NCBI GenBank assembly: GCA_030849465.1 | Contig: JARVLF010000011.1 | Location: 248,001 to 312,000, forward strand | From: Moesziomyces globuligerus | Taxonomy: Eukaryota > Basidiomycota > Ustilaginomycetes > Ustilaginales > Ustilaginaceae | Length of the DNA stretch: 64,000 nt | Direction of reading: 5' to 3' | In this document: piece after piece, positions 1-9,843 of the stretch | Layout: each line of letters opens with the position of its first letter | Numbering within the stretch: the first letter of the stretch is position 1 | Position numbers and translations under genes: made by a program | The notes under the pieces: model-generated | What the model saw: only the letters and a program-made list of their open reading frames with translations | The model's database searches: none | What the model was told of the DNA's origin: nothing

Positions 1-3000
1 AGCTCCTGGTAGAGCTCAAACTTCCTGCGCGATGCCCTGTCCAGCGCGTGATCCGCAAACGGATCGTTGGCCGCCACGAGCACCGAGTTCCGCTTCTGCA
101 CCGCGGCCGCCGCATCGCGCTGGCCGAGCAGGCCACGCTCGTTTTTGGCCTTGATGAGCTCCTCGATGCCGATCTTGTTCTTGACGAGGAGGGCGATCTT
201 GGTGTCGAGCTCCGAGACGTCGCTCTCGAGCGTGCGCGACTCGCGGATGGCCTGGACGACGAGCTTGCGGAGGCGCTCGACCTCGATCTCGTCTTCAAAG
301 TCGGCGTCCGAGTCGTTGAGCAGGTGGCCAAAGTTCTTGATCGTGGCGACGGGCACGTTCTTGCCCATGGTGAGCGAGCGGTACTGCTCGCCCTGCTGGC
401 GGCCGCGGAAGAGGCTCTGGATCTTGACGACCTTGTCCATGTGCTCGTGGTAGTGGCGGAGGCGGGCAAAGAAGCGGCGGCGGCCGAGCGTGCCGCGGAT
501 GAGCGACTGGAGGTGGACGGCGACGGGCTCGCTCTGCACGAGGTGGTTGCGCCACCACGCGTACTCCTGGCGGACGAGCATGCCGCGGATGGCGGCCTGG
601 ATGCCGACGACGTCCGGCGTGACAAAGTCGAGCTGCTTCTTCTGCTCCTGGTGCTTGCGGCGGGCGAGCGCCGCGCGCGCAAACGACTGGAGCCCGCCGA
701 CGGCCGCCTTGACCTCGACCTTCTGCAGCGCCGAGCGCATGCGCACGTGGTCCTTGCGCGCGAGCATGCCGCGGATCTGCGCCTGCACCTGGACGACGGC
801 CTCGTTCGAGTTGCGCAGACCGCGGATGGTGCCGAGCAGCTTCTGCTTGGCCAGCGCCGAGCGGCATGCTGCCTGGAGCTTGATGACGTCTTCGGTCGAG
901 TCGGCGAGGCCGTAGATGAGCTGCTCGTAGGCGCGCCGGGCGAGGCGGCCGCGGATCTGCGCCTGGAGCCCCACGACGCCGGCCTCGTGCTGGTCGAGCG
1001 CCTTGATGCTGCTGAAGAACTGTCGGCGGTAGAGCGCTCCGCGGGCGCACGCCTGGAAGCGTTGGATGGCGCGCGCATTGTCGGCGTCGTGCACGCGCTT
1101 GACGCGCTCGACGTGGGTCTGGCGGGCGAGCTTGGCGCGGACGGCAGCCTGGAGGCCGACAAAGGTGCGCGTGCTCGTGTGGAGCGCCGCGTGCTTGCGG
1201 TGGTACTGGCGACGGGCGAGCAAGCCGCGGATCTGGGCCTGGAGGATGGGAGCCCAGCGCGAGACGATGCGGTCCTCCTCGGCGCGCCGTTGGCGTTCGG
1301 CCTCCGCTGCTGCGGCAGCCGCCGCCGCCGCGGCGAGCCTGGCCTCCTCCTCTCTGCGACGGATGATCTCGACCTGCACGCGATCTGCAAAGCGGATGCG
1401 GGCGACGAATGCGCGCGCAGCGGTCTGGAGCGCGAGCACGGCATCGATGTTTTCGAGGAGTTGGCGGTCGATGCGTTCCTGCTCCGTCTCTGGCTCTGGC
1501 TCTGGCTCCATGTTCATCTCCTTTGCGAGCGCCTTGCCCACGCCTCCGAAGGAGGGCATGGCGACGCCCGAGGCGTCGAGGCCCTTCTGGGTCTTCTGGA
1601 GCTGGTCGTCTGTGAATTCGAGCTTGCCGATGAGGTTGCCGACCTTGAGCGCGCGGCCCTGGCGGGCGAGGACGTGGCTGAGGGCGTGGATGCAGTAGAC
1701 GATCTTGGGGAAGTTTTTCTTCTCGTAGAGGTCGGTGAGCTCGAACTGGAAGAAGTGCGGGAGGCCGACCTTGTTGATGAAGGCGAAAAAGTAGTTGATG
1801 TTGTCCGTGTGGCGGTACTGGAGCTTGGGATGGACAAAGATGCGCGGGACGCAATCGGGCTCAAAGGTCTTTGCGAGCTTTGCGAGGAAGATGCCGTCGC
1901 GCATTTCGTTTTCCATTTCGACGACGTGGCCGAGGTGTTCGCCGACGTGGAGCTCCATCCACTCCTTGGCCTCGCCGCAGTGGCAGAGGTACTCGTAGGC
2001 CTGGAGGAGGTGGCGCTGGGTGTCCATCCACTTGCTCGAGCTGGTGAGGGGCAGGCTGGAGGCGGTGGCCGAGGGGCGACCGAGCGCCATGGTGCCGGGG
2101 CCGTCTGCGCGCGCGAGGCGGATGCGTCCGTGAAGGCCGGCGACGTCTTCTGCGCCGGTGGTGATGCCGGGGAGGACGATCTCGCCCTCCTGGTCCTCGC
2201 TCTCCATGCGGCCGGGGCGTGCGGGTTTGTGCCAGGCCTCGTCGATGGTGGGCTCGAGGTTGAGCGTGTTGAGGCTGTTGACGAGGGGCGCGCCGGTGGC
2301 GTCGATGCTCTGTGTGCGCTGACCGCGCGCGCGTCCGACGGTCATGCGGGTGTGGCCGTGGTGGTCGGGGAGCGCGGCGAGGTCGTCGGTCTTCTGTGTG
2401 AAGTTCTTGATCATCTGGAGCGCGCCGACGCTGGAGCGCTTGAGGTCCTTGACGCCGCCGAGGTGGAGCTGGGAGGGAGCGTGATGGGCGGGGGCGGCGG
2501 CGCTGGAGGAGGCGTGGCTCCAGAAGCTGCCCTGTGTGGGCGTGGAGGGAGAGTTGATCCAGGAGGCGTCGTCCTTCCTGGGCGAGGAGAGGGGCGAGTC
2601 GCGGCTGCGCTGCTTGGTGGGGGAGGTGGCGCGGTCGTAGGGGTCCTTGGTGGGCGAGTAGGCGCGTGCGCGACCGACGGTGGAGGAGTTGAAGAGGTTG
2701 TCGCGCGGTGCGGGTGGCATGGAGATGGGACGGCCGTTGGCACCTCGGGAGGCGGCGGGGAGCGAGGCCTTGCTGAAGGTGGCGGGGACTGGCGAGGTGG
2801 TGGGGCTGGCGGAAGGGCCGGAACCGGAGCTGGAGAGGCTGCCATTGGAGCCAAAATGAGCTGAGGAGGCGCCGATGGGGGAGGCCGAGGGGCTGTGGGC
2901 GGACGAGGAAGCGGCTGCGGCTGCGCGCAGCTCTGCGGCTCGTTGTGGATCGAGCGAGGCGGTGTGACGGTGGGGTGCTGGGAAGCGGCGGACGGAGCCG

Positions 3001-3179
3001 GAGTGCTGGAGGCCCGGGGCGGCGTTTGTGCGAGTGTTGCTGTCGAGGGGAGAAGCGAGGGAGAAGGTGCTGCTGCGGGAGGCGGAGCGCTCGAGGTACT
3101 TGGACTGGTATGCAAAGGGGCTGCTGCGAGCGTTGGGGCTTGCCGCTGGAAGCGCGGGCTTAGCCTGTTGATCCATCAT
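1..3179 (-). CDS. IQGAP/Rng2-like cytokinesis scaffold, 3' end outside window
   Basis: The minus frame is open from the ATG at 3179 (tandem ATG at 3176) to the window edge, giving about 1059 residues with no stop, so the gene is truncated at its C-terminus. Residues 1-380 are Ser/Pro/Ala-rich and look disordered. A calponin-homology domain follows at about 385-505, for example NINYFFAFINKVGLP and KNFPKIVYCIHALSHVLA. About 11 IQ-like motifs of the LQAQIRGRLARRAYE type lie at about 578-940, with a short alanine run just before the main cluster. The visible part ends in a coiled-coil-like segment. The order CH, IQ array, coiled coil is that of IQGAP proteins, and fission yeast Rng2 has a similar IQ array. 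The family binds actin, calmodulin and myosin light chains at the contractile ring; the GAP-related and RasGAP_C domains would lie outside. No intron is needed in the visible part. The plus strand carries a 938-codon antisense frame here, which I treat as a GC-driven shadow. Confidence 0.9.
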   Translation of the reverse strand, partial: MMDQQAKPALPAASPNARSSPFAYQSKYLERSASRSSTFSLASPLDSNTRTNAAPGLQHSGSVRRFPAPHRHTASLDPQRAAELRAAAAASSSAHSPSASPIGASSAHFGSNGSLSSSGSGPSASPTTSPVPATFSKASLPAASRGANGRPISMPPAPRDNLFNSSTVGRARAYSPTKDPYDRATSPTKQRSRDSPLSSPRKDDASWINSPSTPTQGSFWSHASSSAAAPAHHAPSQLHLGGVKDLKRSSVGALQMIKNFTQKTDDLAALPDHHGHTRMTVGRARGQRTQSIDATGAPLVNSLNTLNLEPTIDEAWHKPARPGRMESEDQEGEIVLPGITTGAEDVAGLHGRIRLARADGPGTMALGRPSATASSLPLTSSSKWMDTQRHLLQAYEYLCHCGEAKEWMELHVGEHLGHVVEMENEMRDGIFLAKLAKTFEPDCVPRIFVHPKLQYRHTDNINYFFAFINKVGLPHFFQFELTDLYEKKNFPKIVYCIHALSHVLARQGRALKVGNLIGKLEFTDDQLQKTQKGLDASGVAMPSFGGVGKALAKEMNMEPEPEPETEQERIDRQLLENIDAVLALQTAARAFVARIRFADRVQVEIIRRREEEARLAAAAAAAAAAEAERQRRAEEDRIVSRWAPILQAQIRGLLARRQYHRKHAALHTSTRTFVGLQAAVRAKLARQTHVERVKRVHDADNARAIQRFQACARGALYRRQFFSSIKALDQHEAGVVGLQAQIRGRLARRAYEQLIYGLADSTEDVIKLQAACRSALAKQKLLGTIRGLRNSNEAVVQVQAQIRGMLARKDHVRMRSALQKVEVKAAVGGLQSFARAALARRKHQEQKKQLDFVTPDVVGIQAAIRGMLVRQEYAWWRNHLVQSEPVAVHLQSLIRGTLGRRRFFARLRHYHEHMDKVVKIQSLFRGRQQGEQYRSLTMGKNVPVATIKNFGHLLNDSDADFEDEIEVERLRKLVVQAIRESRTLESDVSELDTKIALLVKNKIGIEELIKAKNERGLLGQRDAAAAVQKRNSVLVAANDPFADHALDRASRRKFELYQE

Positions 3180-3573
3180 GGTAAGCGTTGGGGGCTAGAG
3201 CATGCGTCTGTACGAATGTATGCGTGTGAGTCGTGAAAGCGTTTGGTTATCGTTGGTGGTGGCTAGAAGTTGAACCGAGGTGTTGGGAGTCGAGTGGGTC
3301 GCGGGAGGTCTTGGCGTCGAGGGAAGAGAGCGAGGTGGTAAAGGGATGGTGAAGCGTGCGTGTTGACGCAGACGCTGACGATGCCGGACGCTGGCGGTGA
3401 TGGTGGTGGTGGTGATGATGGTGGGCTGACGAAGGAAGGAGGAGCCGAAGAGAGTCGAGCGAGGGCTTGAGTGGAGGGAGAGGCGTTGGAGGCGTTGGAG
3501 GCTATGCAGGGCCGGGCAGATTGCTGCGCGCATCTCTTCGCATCGACACCCGCGCTTTCCTTTTGATAGCAGT

Positions 3574-3604
<31 letters not shown>

Positions 3605-4245
3605 CGGCAGTCGCCTCAATCCTCCCAAAAAAGAAAGCATAACGCAAAGAACAGGGGCTGGGCTCCCAGGGCTCACGGGGCTCACGGGCGGTGGTGGGTG
3701 GGGCGCGTTTGGGCTTTTTTGGCAATTGGTGTTGTTCTCGGCGGCTGTAGTCCGACTTTGGTCTAGTGTATTGGCGCGAGGCGCTGTTTTGTATTGCGGG
3801 CGCGTGGCTCAGGGGCTCCATTTCGCAATCGCGCGCTGCTTCCTGGCCATCGGGTGCCCCTTTTTTTCATTTCCACCCCTCTCCAACCGTCCCACTCCAG
3901 CGCTGAATCGGCTTGCCTTACAGATCTGCCATCTCAGCACCCAGTCGGAGCATCGCCGCCCCGATCTGCGAAAGCATGCTACAGCGGAGGCTAGCACAGA
4001 CGAATGTCAGCCCGGCTCGGCAAGCCAAAGGCCAGCGCGGCCTGCGCGTGTTGCAGCTGCAGCTGGCGCGCGTGGAGGGGTCACGTGCGCGTCTCTCCAA
4101 CTTGCCTTTTCCAGCTCGCTTTCACACTGCCCACCGAGACCGCTTGGACTCGAGGCGAAAAAGTGCACACCACTTGGACTGAGCGCTCGCTGCACGAGCT
4201 TTAGAAATAGGACTGGATTTGACATCAGGGCGCGCGCGAGAGGTG
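3180..4245. other. Intergenic, upstream of IQGAP-like gene and downstream of PEX19
   Basis: About 1.07 kb with no convincing gene. It probably holds the promoter and leader of the IQGAP-like gene (pyrimidine-rich on the minus strand close to its start) and the PEX19 3' UTR. Short frames on both strands overlap and lack recognisable domains. It contains a pure CAG repeat at 3574-3603. Confidence 0.6.
3574..3603. repeat. (CAG)10 microsatellite
   Basis: Ten perfect CAG units on the plus strand, about 400 bp upstream of the IQGAP-like start codon. It is non-coding as far as I can tell. Confidence 0.9.
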
Positions 4246-5517
4246 CTACATGATGGTGCACTCGTCGCTGTTGCCGTTGCCGCCGAAGCCAGGCAGGCTC
4301 TCGAGTTCGGCGGGCATGTCGCCGACGATCTGCTGCGGTGGCGATCCGCAGTCCTGCATCTTGTTCATGAGCTCCTGCACGCGGCCCGCCATCGCCTTGT
4401 CGGCCGCATCGTAGCGCGGATCGTCAAACACGCCGACGATCTCGTCGATGTAGCGGCTCTGCTCTTCGTACCGCTTTCGGTCCTCGCTCGAGATCCCCTC
4501 CGAGTCGGGTCCGGACAGGTAGGCCGGGTACTTGTCGCGCAGCTCCTTGAGCGGCTCGTACAGAATGTCGCGCGACATGAGCTCGTCCATCATGCCCTCG
4601 AGCATCTTGGTCAGCTCCGGATTGTCCATCGCTCCCTCGAGCCCCGACAGATCGCCCGAACCGCCCAACGCCGCGAGCAGCTTGGCCATCTCTTCCCCTT
4701 CGGCTCCCGACAACCCACCGAACGGCCCGTCGGCAGCAGCCGAAGACGACGTCGCAGACGCATCGCTCTCCTTGAGCTTGGCCATCGTCGCCGCGATCGC
4801 ATCGTTGAAGTTCGCAGCCTTGCCTCCAGCCTTGCCTCCAGCAGCGCCTCCAGCAGCGCCGGACGACGTCGACGACGACGAGGGCCCCGAGGCGGTCGTC
4901 GTCGCAGCTGCACCGGGTGCACCTCCGCCGAAGCCGGCCATCATCGCCTCGAACTGACGCATGAGCTCCTCCTCGTTGAATTCGGCTGCTGCACCTCCTG
5001 CCTCGCGCGCAGGACCGCCCGCCGCGCCCGCCGCACCGCCCATGGCGGCTTGGCCATCCGCATCAGCCTGTCCGCCCAGCTCCTTCATGAGCGCCTGCAT
5101 GCCCTCGGCGAGCTCCTTGGCAAAGTCGTGCGACAGCACGTCGTCCAGCGCCGCCTCGTCCGCCGCCTCTGCTGCTCCCGCTCCCGCTCGGCTCGGCTCG
5201 GCAGCATCCTCTACGGACGCCTTGGTCTTGCTCACCGCCGGCACGGCCGGTACGGCTTCGGCCGACTGTGGCGGTGCAGATCCAGACGGCGCGTTGAACT
5301 CCTCCAGCACATCTGACCGGCGGCAAAAGGGAAACGCAAAGTAACGCGGTTAGCAAACTCGGTGCCCGCAAGCACACACACGGCCGGGGGCCGAGAGGGT
5401 CGGGTGGGAGAACTCACCATCGAGGTCGTCGAGGTCGTCGATGTCGTCGACGACGTTGGCGGCCGGGGGTGCGGCCGTAGCGGCCTGCGTGGGTTGTGCG
5501 TTGCTGCTGCTCGACAT
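4246..5517 (-). CDS. PEX19: Peroxisomal biogenesis factor 19 (Pex19), two exons
   Basis: Pex19 is the cytosolic chaperone and import receptor for peroxisomal membrane proteins. Exon 1 runs 5517-5418 and encodes MSSSSNAQ followed by an acidic DDIDDLDDLD stretch, the usual Pex3-binding N-terminus. A 105-nt intron (5417-5313, donor GTGAG, acceptor TCAG) splits an Asp codon, and exon 2 runs 5312-4246. The protein has 388 residues. The middle is Ala/Gly-rich with amphipathic segments such as EEELMRQFEAMMAGF. The C-terminal helical domain contains DILYEPLKELRDKYPAYL, typical of Pex19. The protein ends in CTIM, a CaaX box for farnesylation, as in most Pex19 proteins. The first ATG of exon 1 was chosen because exon 2 has no good ATG near its 5' end. 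The dihydrodiol-dehydrogenase-like gene is divergent and about 500 bp upstream. Confidence 0.95.
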
Positions 5518-6015
5518 GGTGAGAGGAGCGTCGTCGTGTGGTAGCAATGGCGATGGAGTGGAGCCAAGATGTTGGCCCGGGATTCGAGCTTTGTGGGGGG
5601 CCAATTCCAGCACCGGATGCCACTCGCCAAATCCGAGCCGGCCCCACTCTTTCAACCGGAATCACGCCGCGTTCCAATCAACGAACGAGCATCTCCAACG
5701 AATTTCCCCAAAGTGTTAAGCCTTCTTTGTCAGTTTTGGCGTGATGAAATGTTAGAGTGCGAAGCTCGGGGCGTCGGGCCGAAGCGGCGACTTGAACGGC
5801 AGAGGCCGACGTCATGCTCGGCTTGGAGGTGGCTCGACGCTCCATCGTCATTCGTCAGCGCCACCCTCTTCGCTAACACTGTGTCGCTTGGCTCACCGAC
5901 CAACACCGACGACTGCTTGCATACTCACGCTCATCGCACTTGTATCTCTTTCCTCTCCCTCCCCACCTTTACACCAGTGATCGTGCTTTCCTTTCCAGCC
6001 TTCTGTATCCAAACC
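5518..6015. promoter_or_regulatory. Divergent intergenic region between PEX19 and an oxidoreductase gene
   Basis: About 500 bp between two divergent start codons, presumably carrying both promoters. The last 100 bp before the plus-strand gene are C/T-rich, as is common in fungal leaders. I see no clear TATA box or repeat. Confidence 0.5.
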
Positions 6016-7113
6016 ATGTCGTCGCCGTACGTGTGCAGGTGGGGGATCCTCGCCACGGGCTGGATCGCCGAGACGTTCTGCAAGGACCTGCTCATCGATC
6101 CGGCCACACGCTCCGTCTCGGACGTCGAGCATCGCATCGTTGCGGTGGCTTCGTCGACCTCGGCGAGCCGTGCGGGTGAATTCGTCACCAAGATCGGTCT
6201 GGCCGCCGATGCGGTGCGCGCCTACGGCTCGTACGAGGAACTGGTGGCGGATTCCGAGGTGGATATCATCTATGTTGCAACGCCGCATTCGCACCACTAT
6301 GCCAATACGCTGCTGGCGCTGCGCGCGGGCAAGCACGTGTGCTGCGAAAAGCCGTTCACCATCAACGCCGCCCAGACGCGCCACCTGATCGATGTGGCTC
6401 GAGAGCAAAAGCGATTCCTGATGGAGGCCGTCTGGATCCGATTCTTCCCCATCGTCAAGGAGATCCAACGACTGCTGCACGAGGAAAAGGCGCTCGGTGA
6501 GGTTCGAAGGGTGTTTAGCGATTTCGGCATGCAGTTCACTCCGGATCCTAAACATCGCCTCTTCAACCCCGAACTCGGAGGAGGAGCGTTGCTCGATCTG
6601 GGCATCTATGCTCTGACGTGGCAGATGCTGACGCTCTACGCCGATCCAGCAAACAACCGCTCGCCTCCCCAGGTGACAGGTAGCGTGGTCAAGAGCAACC
6701 TCACCGGCGTCGACGAATTCACCACCATGGTGCTCAACTTTGCCAACACGCGCGCGCAGGGCATCGCCACCACAAACATGTCGATCCGCTCCTCGGCCAA
6801 ATACGTCGTCCTCATCCAGGGCGACAAGGCAGACATGTCCATCCCCTGGGCTCCCTATCGTCCGGAAAGCTTCACCATCCACCCCAAGGATCAAGACGGC
6901 GTCTATACAGGCAAGGACGAGACGCGCCAGTTCAAGATCCCAGGCCATGGCATGTTTTGGGAAGCAGACGCCTGCGCCCGCGCAATCCGAGACGGCCTCC
7001 TCGAAGAACCAACCTGCCCCCTCGCAGAATCCACCCTCACCATGGACATCATGGACAAGGTCCGCTACAACGCAGGCTGCACCTTCCCAGACCACATCGA
7101 AGCCACCGAATAA
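6016..7113 (+). CDS. Gfo/Idh/MocA family oxidoreductase (dihydrodiol dehydrogenase / NADP-xylose dehydrogenase-like)
   Basis: 365 residues, intronless. The N-terminal Rossmann part starts RWGILATGWIAETFCKDL, a nucleotide-binding GxxxxG variant. It is followed by VDIIYVATPHSHHYANTLLAL and then the hallmark GKHVCCEKPFTINAAQ; the Lys of the EKP motif is the usual catalytic/coenzyme residue. The C-terminal half (GGGALLDLGIYALTW) is the substrate-binding alpha/beta domain. Length and motifs fit the dimeric dihydrodiol dehydrogenase / D-xylose 1-dehydrogenase (NADP+) branch; the substrate cannot be fixed from sequence. I chose ATG 6016 because it follows a C/T-rich leader and starts the conserved domain directly; the frame is open further upstream, but that part looks non-coding. 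No targeting signal is evident, so it is probably cytosolic. Confidence 0.88.
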   Translation: MSSPYVCRWGILATGWIAETFCKDLLIDPATRSVSDVEHRIVAVASSTSASRAGEFVTKIGLAADAVRAYGSYEELVADSEVDIIYVATPHSHHYANTLLALRAGKHVCCEKPFTINAAQTRHLIDVAREQKRFLMEAVWIRFFPIVKEIQRLLHEEKALGEVRRVFSDFGMQFTPDPKHRLFNPELGGGALLDLGIYALTWQMLTLYADPANNRSPPQVTGSVVKSNLTGVDEFTTMVLNFANTRAQGIATTNMSIRSSAKYVVLIQGDKADMSIPWAPYRPESFTIHPKDQDGVYTGKDETRQFKIPGHGMFWEADACARAIRDGLLEEPTCPLAESTLTMDIMDKVRYNAGCTFPDHIEATE

Positions 7114-7218
7114 CCCCCCTCCCCCACCTCTAGTCCTTCACTCTTGGCAACTTGAATCGAGCTTTTTTCATGTGATCATCGTTGAATGAAATTGGTAGCG
7201 CGGATTCGAGGGCGAGAA

Positions 7219-9294
7219 TTAATCTCGACCAAAGAACCTCTTTACGCGGTCGGTGAGGGAAGGTGCGATGTTCTTGCCCTGTACGGCGCGTTCGATGCTG
7301 CGGATGAGGCGGTCGTAGTACTCGGGCTGCGACTTGGGCTTGAGCATCGACTCGGGGAGGGGATATTCGAGCTGCACCTTGTTTTCGCGCAGCTCGACGA
7401 GCAGCTCGAGGCTCCTTCGTGCGTATTCGAGCTCGTCTCGCGAGAGCGTCCTGGTTCCCGGCAATGGTTCGGGCAGAGGATCACCTGGCTTGGACGCATG
7501 AACCTGCTCGGGATGCAGCGCCGACTGCGACGGCACGGAGAGCAACGCCGTCTGCGCCGCGGCGCTGATCGAGGCGCCAAAGTCAATGTCCGGACGCAGC
7601 GGATCCTTGGGCCACGACTGAGCGAGCTCGATAAACTCGCGGTACAGACGCTGGATCTCTCCGGCGGCAACATGCTGCTCACCAGCACGCGACGAATAGG
7701 CACGCACCTGCTGCTGCTGCGTCTGCTTGGACGCCGAGGCAGGCACGGAGGTCGAGGCGGAGCGCGAAACTTCGTCGCGCACGACGAGCAGACACGACTC
7801 GATGATGTCCACCGCCTTGTCCACCTGTTCGCGCGTGACGGTGAGGCTCGGCAGGATGCGGATCGTGTCGCTGCCTGCGGTGAGGATGAGCAGTCCACGC
7901 TGTCGGGCGAGCTGCACGACGCGAGCCGCGTGCGCAGCGTCCTTGGTGCTCACGCCCACGATGAGGCCCTTACCACGCGGGCTCGGCTTGCCCTCGTCGG
8001 GCGCATCGCGCAGCAGGTCCGGGAACATGGCCACCAGCTCGCGCAGCCGGCCAAAGAGCGCGTGCGAGCTCTCCTTCATCGAGGCGCCGAGCTCCTGGCT
8101 CGCCAACCGGCCGAGCACGTGGTGCGCGATGCGGCTCGTCAGCGGCCCACCGCCAAACGTCGTGCCGTGATCGCCCACCGCGATGAGCTGCGCCACCGAG
8201 TCGCGCATCAGAACGGCGCCGATGGGGAAGCCGTTGGCCAGCGGCTTGGCCATGGTCACCATGTCCGGATGCGCCGACGTGGGCATCTCGCTGTGGCACC
8301 ACAGCGTGCCCGCCCGGAAGAGGCCGCACTGGATCTCGTCGTAGATCAGCATCGCGCCCACCTCGTCGCAGCGCTTCCTGAGCGCGGTGAGGAACTCGAT
8401 CGTGGCGGGGAAGATGCCGCCCTCGCCCTGGACGGGCTCGACAATGACACCGGCGGTGGTCTCGTCGATCAACGTGTCCACCGCGGCAACGTCGTTGTAG
8501 GTGCCCGTGCGCACATCGCCGATGAGCGGCGCAAACGGAGCCTGGTACTTTGGATTGGGCGTCATGGCGAGTGCGCCCATGGTCCTGCCGTGGAAGGCAT
8601 TGGTGAAGCTCACCAGGCCGGTCTTGTTGTCGCCGCCCTTGGTGGGATGCGCCTTGGCGGCCTTGCGAGCGAACTTGAGCGCGGCCTCGTTGGCCTCGGT
8701 GCCCGAGTTGGCGAGGAAGACCTTGAGACCGGCGGTGTCGGGGTGGGCGGGCTTGGAGCCCTTTTCGAAGCCGAGGCCGCCGAGTTTGTGGGTGAGCGTG
8801 ACCATGCGGTCGGCGAGCTCGCCCGACCACTCGTTGTGGTAGAGGTTGGAGGCGTGGACGAGTTTTGCGCTCTGCTCCGCGGCGATGCGGGCGATGTCGG
8901 CGTCGGCGTGGCCGAGCGAGTTGACGGCGATGCCCGAGGAGAAGTCGAGGTACTTGCGTTCGTTGTGGCCCTGGTTGGTGGTGGGGTCGGCGGCGGCGTA
9001 GAGGTCGAGGCCGTTGCCGCGCGTAAAGATGAGCTGCGGGCGCGAGTAGGTGGCGAGCACCGAGTGCGAGAACCTCTGGAGCGTGTCGGCGATCTTGCTG
9101 CCGCGCGTCGCATCGCCGTCGGGATGCGAGAGCGCAATGTAGTCGGCGCACGGCTTCTTGGTGGTCGAAGTGGCGGGCGAGTGGGTGGCGTGGGTGGCGA
9201 GGAGACGCAGCTGCGAACGCGGGGCGCGCGATGAGAGCATCAGCGATGCAGATCGCGGCGCGGCGGGCGAAAGGGCAGCTCGAGTAGCAGCCAT
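7219..9294 (-). CDS. ARG8: Acetylornithine aminotransferase (Arg8) fused to a C-terminal Cbp6-like domain
   Basis: A single intronless frame of 691 residues. Residues 1-45 are rich in Ala, Ser and Arg, a mitochondrial presequence. Residues about 50-520 are a class III PLP aminotransferase: VFLANSGTEANEAALKFARK, FHGRTMGALAMT, LIYDEIQCGLFRAGTLW and MAKPLANGFPIGAV, whose Lys (about 348) should bind PLP. This fits acetylornithine aminotransferase of mitochondrial arginine synthesis, usually about 420-470 residues. The frame then continues through a Ser/Gln-rich linker (about 505-545, including VRAYSSRAGEQ) into LYREFIELAQSWPKDPLRP and ends with SQPEYYDRLIRSIERAVQGK and RVKRFFGRD. This tail resembles Cbp6/UQCC2-type assembly factors of complex III, which with Cbp3 support cytochrome b synthesis. 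ATG 9294 was chosen because the presequence starts there. The Arg8 call is firm; the Cbp6 call rests on motif memory. Confidence 0.88.
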   Translation of the reverse strand: MAATRAALSPAAPRSASLMLSSRAPRSQLRLLATHATHSPATSTTKKPCADYIALSHPDGDATRGSKIADTLQRFSHSVLATYSRPQLIFTRGNGLDLYAAADPTTNQGHNERKYLDFSSGIAVNSLGHADADIARIAAEQSAKLVHASNLYHNEWSGELADRMVTLTHKLGGLGFEKGSKPAHPDTAGLKVFLANSGTEANEAALKFARKAAKAHPTKGGDNKTGLVSFTNAFHGRTMGALAMTPNPKYQAPFAPLIGDVRTGTYNDVAAVDTLIDETTAGVIVEPVQGEGGIFPATIEFLTALRKRCDEVGAMLIYDEIQCGLFRAGTLWCHSEMPTSAHPDMVTMAKPLANGFPIGAVLMRDSVAQLIAVGDHGTTFGGGPLTSRIAHHVLGRLASQELGASMKESSHALFGRLRELVAMFPDLLRDAPDEGKPSPRGKGLIVGVSTKDAAHAARVVQLARQRGLLILTAGSDTIRILPSLTVTREQVDKAVDIIESCLLVVRDEVSRSASTSVPASASKQTQQQQVRAYSSRAGEQHVAAGEIQRLYREFIELAQSWPKDPLRPDIDFGASISAAAQTALLSVPSQSALHPEQVHASKPGDPLPEPLPGTRTLSRDELEYARRSLELLVELRENKVQLEYPLPESMLKPKSQPEYYDRLIRSIERAVQGKNIAPSLTDRVKRFFGRD

Positions 9295-9843
9295 GATCGC
9301 TAAGTGCAAAGGGATGTCGAGGTGGACGTCGGGAAGGACGTGTTGCGAACGACGACGGTCGGGTTTGATAACGAAATGCCCAAAAAAATGTGGAGCCAGG
9401 GTGGAGTCACCGCCGAAATCACAGAATGCCAACCAAACCTCTCAGACTGCCAAAGTGCCTCGAGTCGGAGCCATGGCATGCTTGACCGAGCCGTCAGAGC
9501 AATGTTGGCCAAGATAAAGAAATGGGCATTTTGATATTTTCAGATTCTTTTTGATTCGCGCGGTGGGTTGGGTGAGGAAGGAGGCGGTCGCATCACGTAA
9601 ACCCGGAGCCCATGGGCGCGCTCGAGTTGCGCCTACACCCGCTCGCCCACACCCTAGCCCACACGCTGCGCTGCCCGAACCCCTCGATACACCCACAGTG
9701 AGACTCGCCTGACTCGCCATTGCACACCCTCACACACCCAAGATCAAACGGAGACCAAGCGGAGACCAAACGGAGACCAAACTCGATTGCAGTGACAGAA
9801 GGACCTTGGACGAGCAAAAGCTTTGTGGCACGACCGACGCGCT
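9295..9843. other. Intergenic between ARG8-CBP6 and the Gln-rich gene
   Basis: About 550 bp holding the upstream region of the ARG8-CBP6 frame and the 3' UTR of the Gln-rich gene. A short imperfect direct repeat based on GGAGACCAAACGGAGACCAA lies near 9750-9782. Nothing else is recognised. Confidence 0.5.

Noticed and set aside
48..2864. 938-codon plus-strand open frame
   Set aside because: It lies exactly codon-on-codon antisense to the IQGAP-like frame; its Leu/Asp/Val/Glu/Ala-rich translation is the mirror of a GC-rich coding strand and has no domain.
7186..9234. 682-codon plus-strand frame
   Set aside because: Antisense shadow of the ARG8-CBP6 frame, no recognisable domain, Arg/Gly/Val-rich composition.
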